From Treponema sp. (GTDB lineage: Bacteria; Spirochaetota; Spirochaetia; Treponematales; Breznakiellaceae): DNA of 40,073 nucleotides. Position 1 is the stretch's first letter. Every line of letters starts with the position of its first letter. Position numbers and translations under genes: made by a program. The stretch lies in NCBI GenBank assembly GCA_031256635.1, contig JAIRQF010000012.1, positions 1 to 40,073 of the forward strand, given 5' to 3'. Of the stretch, positions 25,429-34,864 are shown piece after piece. Under the pieces are notes generated by a model. It saw nothing but the letters and a program-made list of their open reading frames with translations, was not told the origin of the DNA and did no database searches.

Positions 25429-26748
25429 ATGAAAAATAAATTATTTTTCCGTTCCTTAATCGAAACCGTTCCTCCGGAATTACAGGAAAAATTTGACGAA
25501 ATACAACTGAAAAACAGCATCCGAAATATCAGAATATTGACCGCTATAGCGGTTATCGCAAAATTAATAAATCCGGTTTTTATATTACTTACAAATCAAC
25601 ACATTGAAGAAGGTTTTTTCGATTTAGTTGATTACAGCGAACTGGGCATTATTGCCCTGTTTAATCTCGCCGTTTTGTTTTTTCATAAAAGAAATAAAAA
25701 ATTATTATGGTTTATCTGTTATTTTCTGATAGCGGGTTTTTACATTATTTATGAATTTTCAATTAATTTTTCCGGAACGGCAAGCCAGATTCCGCAGATG
25801 TTTTTTATTACAATCTTTTTATTTTCATTTTTACCGGATTTTAAACCAAAGATATTTATTACATTCGCGGCAATTTATTTTATTGCTACCGTATATATAC
25901 TGATGCTCAAAAATCAGTTTGTTTATGAATATTTCGGAGTACAATCACATATTATTAATATATTTCTTATAATTATTGTTACAAAAATTCTGCTTTATAA
26001 CGGCAAAGTAAGAACATTTGTTAATACATACAGGATTAATAAATTAAATGAAAACCTTGTTGCGGCAAATGAAGAAATAGAAAAACAAAAAGAAGAGCTT
26101 AGTAAGTACAATAATAACCTTGAAAAAATGGTTCAGGAAAAAACCAAAAGAATTGTCGAGCTTAAAAACGCCGTTATGGAAACCATCGCGGAGCTTGTTG
26201 AACGCCGCGATGACGCGACAGGCGGGCATATAACCCGGACAAGTAAATTATTGAAAAATTTTATAAACGCGATTCTCGCAAACGGCGTATACAAAGAGCA
26301 GGTTTCTTCATGGAACATTGAAGAAATGATTTTATCCGCGCAGCTTCATGATGTCGGTAAAATCGCTATTGACGACAGCATCCTGCGAAAACCCGGAAAA
26401 TTGACTGACGAAGAATTTGAAAAGATGAAAAAACATACCGTGCTTGGCGGAGAAATCATAAAAGAGATACAGGCAAAAACGGGAGAGCAGGAATTCCTCG
26501 ATTACGCGTATATCTTTGCGGTTTATCGTCATGAAAAGTGGGACGGAAGCGGGTATCCCTACAGAAAAGCCGGCGAAGATATTCCTCTTCCGGCGCGCAT
26601 TATGGCGATAATTGATGTTTATGACGCGCTGATTTCCGAAAGACCGTATAAAAAGCCGCTCTCACATGATGAGGCAATCAGGGTAATTAAGGAAGGAAAA
26701 GGAACTCACTTTGATCCGGTGTTAACCGATCTGTTTATATCAATTTGA
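25429..26748 (+). CDS. Membrane HD-GYP domain protein with a substituted active-site residue
   Basis: The protein has 439 residues. Six membrane helices (about 35-55, 71-86, 93-113, 122-138, 142-160, 173-190) form an N-terminal sensor. A coiled coil (about 200-245) and an HD-GYP domain (about 250-439) follow. His307-Asp308 (LHDVGK) and GYP 375-377 are present, but the usual HHE is Arg367-His368-Glu369. Since both His of HHE bind metal in characterised enzymes, activity may be altered. A TTG at 25426 directly before the ATG is an alternative start. The next gene lies 17 nt downstream. Confidence 0.9.
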   Translation: MKNKLFFRSLIETVPPELQEKFDEIQLKNSIRNIRILTAIAVIAKLINPVFILLTNQHIEEGFFDLVDYSELGIIALFNLAVLFFHKRNKKLLWFICYFLIAGFYIIYEFSINFSGTASQIPQMFFITIFLFSFLPDFKPKIFITFAAIYFIATVYILMLKNQFVYEYFGVQSHIINIFLIIIVTKILLYNGKVRTFVNTYRINKLNENLVAANEEIEKQKEELSKYNNNLEKMVQEKTKRIVELKNAVMETIAELVERRDDATGGHITRTSKLLKNFINAILANGVYKEQVSSWNIEEMILSAQLHDVGKIAIDDSILRKPGKLTDEEFEKMKKHTVLGGEIIKEIQAKTGEQEFLDYAYIFAVYRHEKWDGSGYPYRKAGEDIPLPARIMAIIDVYDALISERPYKKPLSHDEAIRVIKEGKGTHFDPVLTDLFISI

Positions 26749-26753
26749 TATAG

Positions 26754-26759
26754 TATAAT
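26754..26759 (+). promoter_or_regulatory. -10 box of the THUMP methyltransferase gene, +1 at the ATG
   Basis: Exact TATAAT with 6 nt to the ATG at 26766, in the 17-nt gap after the HD-GYP gene. No good -35. Confidence 0.45.
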
Positions 26760-26765
26760 GAATAT

Positions 26766-28013
26766 ATGGAAAATCTTTTTACCGCAGCCGCTCTTTGCGC
26801 GGTTGGTGCTGAAAAAGCTGTATCAAATGAACTGCGAAAACTGGCTGATCCTAAAAATGAAGCTCCGGATATAAAAATTGAAGAGTCTTTGTATGGCAGG
26901 GTGCGTTTTAAAACAAATATCCGCGGTCTTTATAAAGCGTTAATTGGTTTACGCGCGGCTGATCGTGTTCTTCTGGAAGCCGCGGTATTCAAAGCGGATA
27001 ATTTTGACGATCTTTTTGAAGGGACAGCGGCAACTGCCTGGGAGCGAATTATTCCGAAAGGCATGGGTTTGAAAATCGCCAAGGTTCGTTCAAACCGGTC
27101 TTTGCTTAAGGCGGAAACCAGTATTCAGGCAATTGTTCATAAAGCCGCGGCTCAGCGGCTTTGCGATAAATATAAAATGAACCGTCTTCCGGAACCTGTG
27201 ATGATACCGCGAGGCAAAGACGATGTTAAAGCTGACCCTGTTAAAATTGCTGAAGTGCGCGTATACATTGAAAAAGACATCGTTTCACTGCTTGTGGATT
27301 TAAGCGGTGATCCGCTGTTCAAGCGCGGTTACCGCAGCGAGGGCGGCGCGGCGCCGTTACGCGAAACAACCGCCGCGTCATTGCTGCTTCTTTCAGGCTG
27401 GAAGCGCAAGTTTCCCCTTTACGATCCTTTCTGCGGATCGGGTACCATTCTTATTGAAGCCGCCATGTATGCGTGGGATATTGCGCCCGGCCTTGGCAGG
27501 CGTTTTGCGCTTGAGCATTTGCTTATAGCAGACAGTAAAACCGAACAAACAGTAAGGGATAAATTCCGCGGTAAAATTGATTTTAGCCGCCTTGTTCGAA
27601 TTACAGGAAGCGATGAAGACCTTCGCTCTGTTTCCATCGCTTCTTCCAATGTTGCGCGCCTTCATGATATCGCCGAAGGAAGGGAGCCGCAGCGTGGAAT
27701 ACGTTCATTAAACCCTGATTCTGCGGGAATTGATTTAAAAGTTCTTTCAATGAAGGAAGCCGCTGCTCCGTTTTCCGAAGCGGGATTTTTAGTGACAAAT
27801 CCGCCGTATGGAAAAAGACTCGGAGATCAAATCAAGGCGGAAGAGATTTACAGGGAAATGGCAGGTTTTACCCTGCGCTTTCCGGGCTGGAAACTTGTTT
27901 TGATTACGGATCACAGCGGATTTGAATCTTTTTTCGGTAAAAAAGCGGATTCCTGCCGTGAAATAAGTAATGGCGCTGTTCCCTCCTGTTTTTTTCAATA
28001 TGAATTTTTATAA
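26766..28013 (+). CDS. THUMP-domain class I RNA methyltransferase (RlmL N-terminal/YpsC type)
   Basis: The protein has 415 residues: an N-terminal ferredoxin-like plus THUMP domain (about 1-165) and a Rossmann methyltransferase domain with DPFCGSGTILIEAA for S-adenosylmethionine and TNPPYGKRL as the N6/N2 methylation motif. Relatives make m2G in 23S rRNA. TATAAT ends 6 nt before the ATG, so the message may be leaderless, although the -35 is weak. Confidence 0.92.
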   Translation: MENLFTAAALCAVGAEKAVSNELRKLADPKNEAPDIKIEESLYGRVRFKTNIRGLYKALIGLRAADRVLLEAAVFKADNFDDLFEGTAATAWERIIPKGMGLKIAKVRSNRSLLKAETSIQAIVHKAAAQRLCDKYKMNRLPEPVMIPRGKDDVKADPVKIAEVRVYIEKDIVSLLVDLSGDPLFKRGYRSEGGAAPLRETTAASLLLLSGWKRKFPLYDPFCGSGTILIEAAMYAWDIAPGLGRRFALEHLLIADSKTEQTVRDKFRGKIDFSRLVRITGSDEDLRSVSIASSNVARLHDIAEGREPQRGIRSLNPDSAGIDLKVLSMKEAAAPFSEAGFLVTNPPYGKRLGDQIKAEEIYREMAGFTLRFPGWKLVLITDHSGFESFFGKKADSCREISNGAVPSCFFQYEFL

Positions 28014-28059
28014 AAATAAGGTATTATTATCAGAAAGGAATTTTAAAAGAGGTGTTAAA

Positions 28060-28653
28060 ATGGCTGTTGCTGTAGAGCATGATAAAAGACGGCAAAAAAT
28101 TCTTGAAAAAGCCCTTGTTGTTTTTATGGATGACGGATTTGAGGCGGCTACCTTTCAAAAAATAGCTGATCGATGCGGAATAACAAGAACGATATTATAC
28201 CTGTATTTTAAGAATAAAAGAGAAATTTTTACATTCAGCATTAAACAGCTTTTATCGACCGGCGAAGAAAATATCAAGGTAATTTGCGCTGACACATCCC
28301 TTAGCAGTATTGAAAAAATTACCAGCGTGCTTTTGTCCATTTTTAAGCTTTTGGAACAAAACCGGCAGCTGCTTTCTGTTGTTTTGGATTATCTTTTACA
28401 TATTTCCAAAAGCGATGTAAATCCCGAAGAGCGCGTGCGGCGCAGGACGGTAAGGCTCAGGCACATTTTATCCTCTGTAGTGATCGAAGGCGTTAAAAAA
28501 GGCGAACTTAAAAAATCAAAAATAAAAACCATACATGATTATCTGTACAGTTTTATTGAGTCCGCGATATTCCAGCTTACGGTTCTTAAACGTAAAAATC
28601 TTGATGAATTGAAAGAAACAATCGCATATGCGGCAAAACAGCTTGCTGCATGA
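28060..28653 (+). CDS. TetR/AcrR-family transcriptional regulator
   Basis: The protein has 197 residues. A TetR HTH covers about 12-58 (ALVVFMDDGFEAATFQKIADRCGITRTILYLYFKNKREIF spans the three helices), then an all-helical ligand domain. The start at 28060 has AGAGG about 6 nt upstream; the earlier in-frame start at 27970 lies inside the methyltransferase gene. Its target is not known. It may be co-transcribed with the upstream gene (46 nt gap). Confidence 0.92.
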   Translation: MAVAVEHDKRRQKILEKALVVFMDDGFEAATFQKIADRCGITRTILYLYFKNKREIFTFSIKQLLSTGEENIKVICADTSLSSIEKITSVLLSIFKLLEQNRQLLSVVLDYLLHISKSDVNPEERVRRRTVRLRHILSSVVIEGVKKGELKKSKIKTIHDYLYSFIESAIFQLTVLKRKNLDELKETIAYAAKQLAA

Positions 28654-28699
28654 TTTTTCCTGATAATATAGACCATGGATCGTTATTCGAAACAAGCGG

Positions 28700-31600
28700 T
28701 TAGGCGTGAGAAAGTTTATTTTCCTTATTTGAAATATAATAGCGTAATTTTTCCAGAATTATTTCAAAATCAAGCGGTTTCCCGACATGATCATCCATGC
28801 CTGCTTCAAGACAATTTTTTATATCTTCCTTAAAAACATTTGCGGTCATTGCGACTATTGGTATTCGCTTTCTCGCGTTTGAATCGGATAATTTCTTTTC
28901 TTCGAATGAACGGATTTGCCTTGTTGCTTCATAGCCGTCCATTCCCGGCATATGAACGTCCATAAAAATTATATCGTATCTTTGCGGCTCTTCGATATAC
29001 ATTTCAACCGCCTGTAAACCGTGCACCGCGCAGTCAATCTCCAAATGAGTAGGCTCAAGCAGCATCATTACAATTTCGCGGTTTATTTCCATGTCCTCTA
29101 CCAGCAGAATTCTGCGGCCTGTAAAATTATTCGCTTCTTTCGCTTCCGGGCTTTCCGGCTGTATCTGCGCCTTGTATTCCTTACCACGCCTGACTTTTAT
29201 TGTGAAAGCAAAAGTAGAACCTTTATTGTACTCCGATTCCACCCAGATTTCTCCGCCCATCATCTGAACAAAATTTTTGGAGATGGAAAGGCCAAGTCCT
29301 GTTCCGCCGTAATTACGCGCCGTGCTTGATTCCGCCTGCTGGAAAGATTCAAACAGATGTTTTTGATGCTCTTTGCTGATTCCAATCCCTGTATCGGTTA
29401 TACTGATCTGTATCGTACAAATATCGTCTTTCTCTCCCAAAAACTGCGTGTTAAGATTGATATAACCGTTTTCCGGAGTGAACTTTACGGCGTTGCCCAG
29501 AAGGTTTGTTATTATCTGCGAAATTCTTTGGTCATCGCCGATTAGTATTTTTGGAATATTTTCGTCAATTTGAACAATAAACCTCTGATGTTTTTCCTCT
29601 ACGCGGAAATTTACGACATTCACAACACGGCCGAGCATTTTTTCAAAATTAAACTCAACAGGAAATAATTCGAATTTTTTTGCCTCAATTTTTGACATGT
29701 CCAGAATATCGTTTATTACACCCAAAAGATGCGTTGACGCTTCTCCTATTTTTTCCAGCGCGTAATTTTTCCTTTCCATGTCTGTAGTTTTTTGCGCAAT
29801 TACTGTCATGTTAATAATGGCGTTCATCGGAGTGCGCATTTCATGGCTCATGTTTGAAAGGAACTCGCTCTTTGCCTTGCTTGCGGCGGTTACTTTTGTT
29901 ACAGCGTCCTTTAGTTTAGTATTGTAAATATCAAGCATGATGGCGCCGGCAATTGTGCTTGCAGTTGCTGCCAGAAAGTTTTTTTCGCTGTCTGTCCATT
30001 GGCGCGGTTTGTTATTCTGTTCAACCGCCATAAATCCCCACATGCGGCCCTCGACATAAAGGGGAGCGTATACAAACGCGTATATATTTGCAGCTAACAG
30101 GTCCATGAAAACTTCATTGCTGTTTACCTCTGTGTTGGAGCATGAAAGAATTGGAACCGTAACGCAGTCATAAAGCCTTTCGGGGAAACTTGCTTTTATT
30201 AAATCCCTTGTATTGATTTTTTTTCTTTTTGTCGATTCCGGATCGGAAGACCAATGCCAGGTTATGCTTGCTTCTCCGCTATTGTAATCAAGTTTGTAAA
30301 TGACAACGCTGGATACTTTAAAATAATGTCCAAGCCTTGTAATTGCTTCCTTTACAAGCGTTTTTGTTTCACTTGATGAAACAAAACTCCGTGAAATTTC
30401 TGATATCAGTTCCTGCTGTTCAAGGCGCGCTTTTAGCAGTTCGCTTTGATTTTTCAACTCTGCCGTAATTTTTTTTATGCTTCGGAGATCATATTGATAA
30501 CACAGCGCAAAATACTTTTCCATGTATTTTGTCCGCGTTAGTGTTACTTCAAACGGAATAAGATTTCCCTGCGGCGTGTGGTGCGTCCATTCCACTTTAA
30601 AATTTTCTCCGTTTAAGGTTCTTTTTATTATTTCGATTGATTTCTCAAGCGAGTTGTCTCCGTTCGGCTGGTATTCCGGAGCATATTCATAAAAATGTTC
30701 GGTATAATCTTTTATGCCGCATCCAAACGCTTCCAGCGTGGCGTTATTCGCGTCAATAACCTGCAGATTTTCATCAATAATTGTAAAACCGATTGGAGCG
30801 GCGTCCAGGGTAGCGCGGTTAAATTTATAAACATTTGATATTTTCTGCTCCATATCTTCGCGTATGACCGTATTCGCGCACAGGAATGCCGCCGAACGCA
30901 TTATTTCCGCAATGTCATCTTCAAAGTAGCGTTCGTTTATCCGGTCTTCAAAAAGCACGAACCCCCAGAAATCATTACTGACAAAAATAGGCGTAACAAA
31001 CAGCGAAACAACGCCGAATGATTTTAACACTGCCGCTTCGTTTTCCGGCAGCATACTCACGGGGCTGTTTATCGTTTTATTATTCAGTAATATTTCTTCC
31101 CAGCTTGGCGCAAGCTGCGAATAGGTTACATCTTCAAAAAAAGCGGTTGGAACTGTAGTGCCTCCGGATTCCCTGTCCCACCTGTAAATCTGCGATACGT
31201 GCATGCCGTCGGGTTTTTCAAGATTGCGCCATACCGATACCCTGCCCAGATTTATCATGTCGGCAATAATCATGATACTGTCTGTCATCATCGCTTCGAA
31301 TGATTTCTGGCTCTGAGACAGGAATTTTACCGCTACCTCGTTCAGCGTTTTCGCCATTTTTTCGCGGCGCTTTTCTTCATTAATCGCCTTGTTTGCGCTG
31401 TCGGACATTTCCGCTCTTATAATCGCGTTGACGCATATTTTAGCCGAGGAGAAAAGCAAATCAATGCAGCCATCATCAAAATAGCTGTCATTTGTGTGAT
31501 CCTGAAGTGAAACCGCTCCCCAAATGCTGCCATGCGAAAAAACCGGAATGATAAGGATCGATTTTACGCCGAACTCCCGCAGAAAAGCCATTTCGTCCCC

Positions 31601-31957
31601 GGACATTTCGCTTTCACGAATTTTTACAATGTTGTTTTCTGATAAAGTCTGAATCCATTGTTCCAATACCGGAATATTCGGCAGGATTCGCAATTTTTCA
31701 TCAAGGGAAACAAGACCGTTTTTCGTTTTATCCCACCGGTATAATTGCCTGAAACGCGCTTTTTCTTCAATATTGAATCTCCGGTATATTACAATGCGAT
31801 CCAATCCCGCGCCTTGCGCGATTGTCTTTAAACCTCTGTTTATAACATCATCGAATTCTTTTTCATTGTGGGTTGTAAATATATCTACAGCTAAATTTAA
31901 TGAATCAACAATATCTGCGCGGCGTTTAGACAAGTTCCCTGTATTTCTCTTTCTCAT
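28700..31957 (-). CDS. Soluble hybrid histidine kinase: GAF-GAF-PAS-GAF-HisKA-HATPase-REC
   Basis: The protein has 1085 residues with no membrane helix. Two similar GAF domains (about 20-185 and 205-370; both have a YRWD segment and end in a F/Y-DD motif), a PAS (about 380-495) and a third GAF (about 520-690) feed a kinase core: H-box His705 in MSHEMRTPMN, GIGISKEHQ and GGTGLGLSIS (884-892). The receiver has Asp1000 in IIFMDVHMPGMDG, Thr1038 and Lys1060. It likely senses a cytoplasmic small molecule. No Hpt is fused, so a partner Hpt is needed. No promoter of the leaderless type is seen; a TATAAT lies about 55 nt upstream. Confidence 0.94.
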   Translation of the reverse strand: MRKRNTGNLSKRRADIVDSLNLAVDIFTTHNEKEFDDVINRGLKTIAQGAGLDRIVIYRRFNIEEKARFRQLYRWDKTKNGLVSLDEKLRILPNIPVLEQWIQTLSENNIVKIRESEMSGDEMAFLREFGVKSILIIPVFSHGSIWGAVSLQDHTNDSYFDDGCIDLLFSSAKICVNAIIRAEMSDSANKAINEEKRREKMAKTLNEVAVKFLSQSQKSFEAMMTDSIMIIADMINLGRVSVWRNLEKPDGMHVSQIYRWDRESGGTTVPTAFFEDVTYSQLAPSWEEILLNNKTINSPVSMLPENEAAVLKSFGVVSLFVTPIFVSNDFWGFVLFEDRINERYFEDDIAEIMRSAAFLCANTVIREDMEQKISNVYKFNRATLDAAPIGFTIIDENLQVIDANNATLEAFGCGIKDYTEHFYEYAPEYQPNGDNSLEKSIEIIKRTLNGENFKVEWTHHTPQGNLIPFEVTLTRTKYMEKYFALCYQYDLRSIKKITAELKNQSELLKARLEQQELISEISRSFVSSSETKTLVKEAITRLGHYFKVSSVVIYKLDYNSGEASITWHWSSDPESTKRKKINTRDLIKASFPERLYDCVTVPILSCSNTEVNSNEVFMDLLAANIYAFVYAPLYVEGRMWGFMAVEQNNKPRQWTDSEKNFLAATASTIAGAIMLDIYNTKLKDAVTKVTAASKAKSEFLSNMSHEMRTPMNAIINMTVIAQKTTDMERKNYALEKIGEASTHLLGVINDILDMSKIEAKKFELFPVEFNFEKMLGRVVNVVNFRVEEKHQRFIVQIDENIPKILIGDDQRISQIITNLLGNAVKFTPENGYINLNTQFLGEKDDICTIQISITDTGIGISKEHQKHLFESFQQAESSTARNYGGTGLGLSISKNFVQMMGGEIWVESEYNKGSTFAFTIKVRRGKEYKAQIQPESPEAKEANNFTGRRILLVEDMEINREIVMMLLEPTHLEIDCAVHGLQAVEMYIEEPQRYDIIFMDVHMPGMDGYEATRQIRSFEEKKLSDSNARKRIPIVAMTANVFKEDIKNCLEAGMDDHVGKPLDFEIILEKLRYYISNKENKLSHA

Positions 31958-32134
31958 ATTCTTTTTCAGCCGGCGGCAGCGGAGCGCTAAAAATCAAATC
32001 CTTTTTAATTATAACATAAAAAAATCAAAATTGTAATTATAACGGTTTATTCCAAAATCAGGCGAAACTGAAGATTCGAAACAACAAGCCATTAATTTTA
32101 TATCTATATAAAATACGCGGTTTTTAATTATCAC

Positions 32135-32163
32135 TTGAATTTTTCTGTTTTAAAGATAATACT
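32135..32163 (+). promoter_or_regulatory. Weak promoter of the small membrane protein pair
   Basis: TTGAAT, 17-nt spacer, AATACT, 6 nt to the ATG at 32170. GATAAT at 32155-32160 is an alternative -10. Confidence 0.35.
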
Positions 32164-32169
32164 GTTTTC

Positions 32170-32472
32170 ATGGATGCGGGACAGGCCGTATTAATTTCCA
32201 GCCATCTTGTTTTTGGCGCTGCCGCCGCGTTTTTGGCCATATTATTATGGCCAAAAATCAGAGACAGCGCGTGGATGCTGATTATTTTTGGAGTTATCGT
32301 CGCTTACATTGAAACAGTATATTCTGTTTTAAAAATATTTGGCATTGCCGGCAATGAATTGATTATATTCAGCACTGTTTCTTTGGTATCGTTTATTCTG
32401 CCAGTGGTGCGGATGTCATTTTTTATCGCCGCGCTGGCGATTATGGTATATAGACAATCCCGGCTGAAATAA
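32170..32472 (+). CDS. Small three-helix membrane protein, uncharacterised
   Basis: The protein has 100 residues with three or four hydrophobic segments (about 6-26, 34-54, 63-93) and a short basic C-terminus. No family is recognised. It lies 27 nt upstream of another small membrane protein in the same direction, and an internal Glu-Thr-Val-Tyr in helix 2 is its only polar spot. A weak promoter TTGAAT-N17-AATACT puts +1 at the ATG. Confidence 0.65.
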   Translation: MDAGQAVLISSHLVFGAAAAFLAILLWPKIRDSAWMLIIFGVIVAYIETVYSVLKIFGIAGNELIIFSTVSLVSFILPVVRMSFFIAALAIMVYRQSRLK

Positions 32473-32499
32473 TCTGCCGGTGAAATTAGGAGAAGAAAA

Positions 32500-32742
32500 A
32501 TGAAAGCAACGATTATCGGTCTAATTATTATTGCAGCCGCGGTTTTCGCGATTTTACCTGCGGACACAGTTGGTTTTGGACTTGGCTGGGGAGATGATGT
32601 TCTGGCTTTCCTGCGGGGAGGAGTACCTGTTATTGCGATTCTGATTGGCATTGTCGCCGTTTTCATCGGCATTGCAGACATGAAAGACCGCGCGGAAGCA
32701 AAGAAGGAAGAAGCCAAAGAAAAGAACAGCGAAGCTGCATAG
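32500..32742 (+). CDS. Small membrane protein with charged helical tail
   Basis: The protein has 80 residues: an N-terminal hydrophobic helix (about 4-20), a Gly-rich loop, a second helix (about 41-59), then a strongly charged Lys/Glu/Ala tail (about 60-80). AGGAG lies upstream of the ATG. It likely pairs with the preceding small membrane protein. The function is unknown. Confidence 0.7.
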   Translation: MKATIIGLIIIAAAVFAILPADTVGFGLGWGDDVLAFLRGGVPVIAILIGIVAVFIGIADMKDRAEAKKEEAKEKNSEAA

Positions 32743-32744
32743 TC

Positions 32745-32781
32745 GAAAAAAAATACGCGGTGTTTTAGGCACCTGTCCGCG
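32745..32781 (-). terminator. Terminator of the pfkB-proA-proB operon
   Basis: On the minus strand CGCGG...CCGCG pairs, with a possible inner CACC/GGTG, followed by TATTTTTTTT. It lies just after the proB stop. Confidence 0.6.
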
Positions 32782-32804
32782 CGCAATTTATTCAGGTAAC
32801 AATC

Positions 32805-33593
32805 TTAAATAAGAAAAACCGTCCCTTTCTGGTTCCCGGCTGCGAGCGCTTCAATACAGCGCGGTTTACTTCCGTCCGCAAGAATTGCCGGAATACCGTA
32901 AGATTGGACAAGAGCCGCGGCGTCAAGCTTTGTCGCTATTCCTCCCGTGCCAAAACTGTTGGACTCTCCTATAATAATATTTTTACGCACTTCCTCAATA
33001 TCCCGCACTTCTTCAAGCAGTTTTGCCTGAGGATCATCTTTCGGGTTTTTATCATACAACCCGCCGATGTCACTGAGAAGAATTAAAAGATCCGCGCTCC
33101 ATAAAATCGCAGAGCGCGCCGCTAATGTGTCATTGTCGCCGATTTTTATTTCTTCAACAGATACGGTATCATTCTCATTGATAATTGGTATGATACCCTC
33201 ATCTACCAGAGTAAACAGCGTGTTGCGCATGTTTAAAGTTCTTTTGGAGTCATTAAAATCATCGCGCGTTAAAAGAATTTGCGCGATGTGCAGGTTAAAC
33301 CTGCTAAACGCGCGGCGCCATGCGTCCATTAACTCAACCTGCCCGACTGCGCACAATGCCTGCCTGTAATGAATGTCTTTTTTTCGCGCCCATTTATCCA
33401 TGGTAGAAAGGCCTGCAATCTGCGCGCCTGATGAGACAAGGATAACTTGTTTTCCTTTTTTTATAAGCGAAGAAGACTGCTGCGCAAACTCATCAAGAAA
33501 ATTAAAATTGATTTTTCCGTCTTTGCCGGCAAGAGTGTTTGATCCAATCTTGATTACTATTTTCCGCGATTCTTCAATTAACTGTGCAATCAT
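32805..33593 (-). CDS. proB: Glutamate 5-kinase (no PUA domain)
   Basis: The protein has 262 residues and makes gamma-glutamyl phosphate in proline synthesis. Amino-acid-kinase motifs are KIGSNTL near the start, LVSSGA, NENDTVS, LLILLSDIGGLYDKNP and GTGGIATKLDAA. It ends before the C-terminal PUA domain found in E. coli ProB, as in many short bacterial forms. Its ATG overlaps the proA stop (ATGA, 33590-33593). A terminator follows. Confidence 0.96.
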   Translation of the reverse strand: MIAQLIEESRKIVIKIGSNTLAGKDGKINFNFLDEFAQQSSSLIKKGKQVILVSSGAQIAGLSTMDKWARKKDIHYRQALCAVGQVELMDAWRRAFSRFNLHIAQILLTRDDFNDSKRTLNMRNTLFTLVDEGIIPIINENDTVSVEEIKIGDNDTLAARSAILWSADLLILLSDIGGLYDKNPKDDPQAKLLEEVRDIEEVRKNIIIGESNSFGTGGIATKLDAAALVQSYGIPAILADGSKPRCIEALAAGNQKGTVFLI

Positions 33594-34855
33594 TCTCTTA
33601 TCTGACCATTGCCTGTTATAAGATACTTTATTGTTGTAAGCGCCTGAAGTCCCATCGGCCCTCTTGCGTGAAATTTTTGGGTGCTGATTCCAAGCTCCGC
33701 GCCGAATCCAAACTGACCGCCGTCTGTAAAACGCGTCGATGTGTTAACATAAACGCAGGCTGCGTCCACGCGGGAACGGAATTCCTGTGCCGCCTTAAGA
33801 TCATTTGTAAGTATTGCCTCCGAGTGTTTTGTTCCGTATTTGTTGATGTGAGCGATTGCCTCATCGCGGGAAGATACTGTCTTTACCGCGAGGATATAAT
33901 CAAGAAATTCAGTTTCCCAGTCTTCTTCAGCCGCGTCTTTTAAAACAAGCGCGGAAGGAAGTTTACCTGTCGCCGCCTTTGAGTCAGAGTCGCATCGCAG
34001 CTCGGATTTTCCGGCAATTTTTTCCGCCAGCAAAGGCATCAGTTTATTTACAATATCTTTATGCACGAGTATTGTTTCCACCGCGTTGCATGCTCCGGGT
34101 TTTTGCAATTTTGCGTTTAAAATAATTTCGATTGCGTTATCAATATCAGCGGTTGGTTCAATATAAATATGACAGTTTCCTTCGCCTGTTTCGATGACAG
34201 GAACCCGCGCGTTTTCAACCACACGGCGTATCAATTCATGTCCTCCGCGCGGAAGCACAGCGTCAATGTAGCCGCGCGCTTTGAGTATTTCATCAACTTC
34301 GTCTCTGCTGCCGGACTGCGCCAGTTCAACGGCGTCCGCTGTTCCGCCGCTGTTTGAAAGCCCAGTCTTGATCGCTTTTACCAGCGCAATGTTTGATTTA
34401 AGCGCGGATGAAGAGCCGCGTAAAAGAATTGAGCAGCCGGCTTTGTAAGCAAGAGCGGCGCAGTCCGCTGTAACATTCGGGCGTGATTCATAAATGATTG
34501 CCGTAACTCCGACAGGCACAGTTATCTTTTCTATATGTAAACCGTTCGCAAGCGTCCAGCCGGCTTGTACACTGCCGATTGGGTCTTCCTGCCTGATTAC
34601 GATTTTAATTCCTTCGATTATTTCGTCTATTCTTTTATCATTCAATAGCAAACGATCTATCAGGCTTTCTTTCATTCCGTTTTTACGCGCCTGCTCCACA
34701 TCGCTCAAGTTCGCTTCAAGAATTGCAATTCTGTCTTTATCAATTTCAGCGGCCGCGGCGGCAAGAGCTTTGTCCTTGTCAGCGCGGTTCTGCAACGCTA
34801 GCTTCGCCTGTGCTTCTTTTAATGAGATGAAAATTTTTTCTAATGAGGCGGACAT
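33590..34855 (-). CDS. proA: Glutamate-5-semialdehyde dehydrogenase
   Basis: The protein has 421 residues, the full length for the family, and reduces gamma-glutamyl phosphate with NADPH to the semialdehyde. Motifs are PVGVTAIIYESRPNVTAD, RGSSSALKSN, VIETGEGNCHIY with KPGACNAVET around the catalytic Cys, and DGGQFGFGAELGISTQK. It follows the PfkB gene by 9 nt and overlaps proB. Confidence 0.97.
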   Translation of the reverse strand: MSASLEKIFISLKEAQAKLALQNRADKDKALAAAAAEIDKDRIAILEANLSDVEQARKNGMKESLIDRLLLNDKRIDEIIEGIKIVIRQEDPIGSVQAGWTLANGLHIEKITVPVGVTAIIYESRPNVTADCAALAYKAGCSILLRGSSSALKSNIALVKAIKTGLSNSGGTADAVELAQSGSRDEVDEILKARGYIDAVLPRGGHELIRRVVENARVPVIETGEGNCHIYIEPTADIDNAIEIILNAKLQKPGACNAVETILVHKDIVNKLMPLLAEKIAGKSELRCDSDSKAATGKLPSALVLKDAAEEDWETEFLDYILAVKTVSSRDEAIAHINKYGTKHSEAILTNDLKAAQEFRSRVDAACVYVNTSTRFTDGGQFGFGAELGISTQKFHARGPMGLQALTTIKYLITGNGQIRE

Positions 34856-34864
34856 ATGATTACT

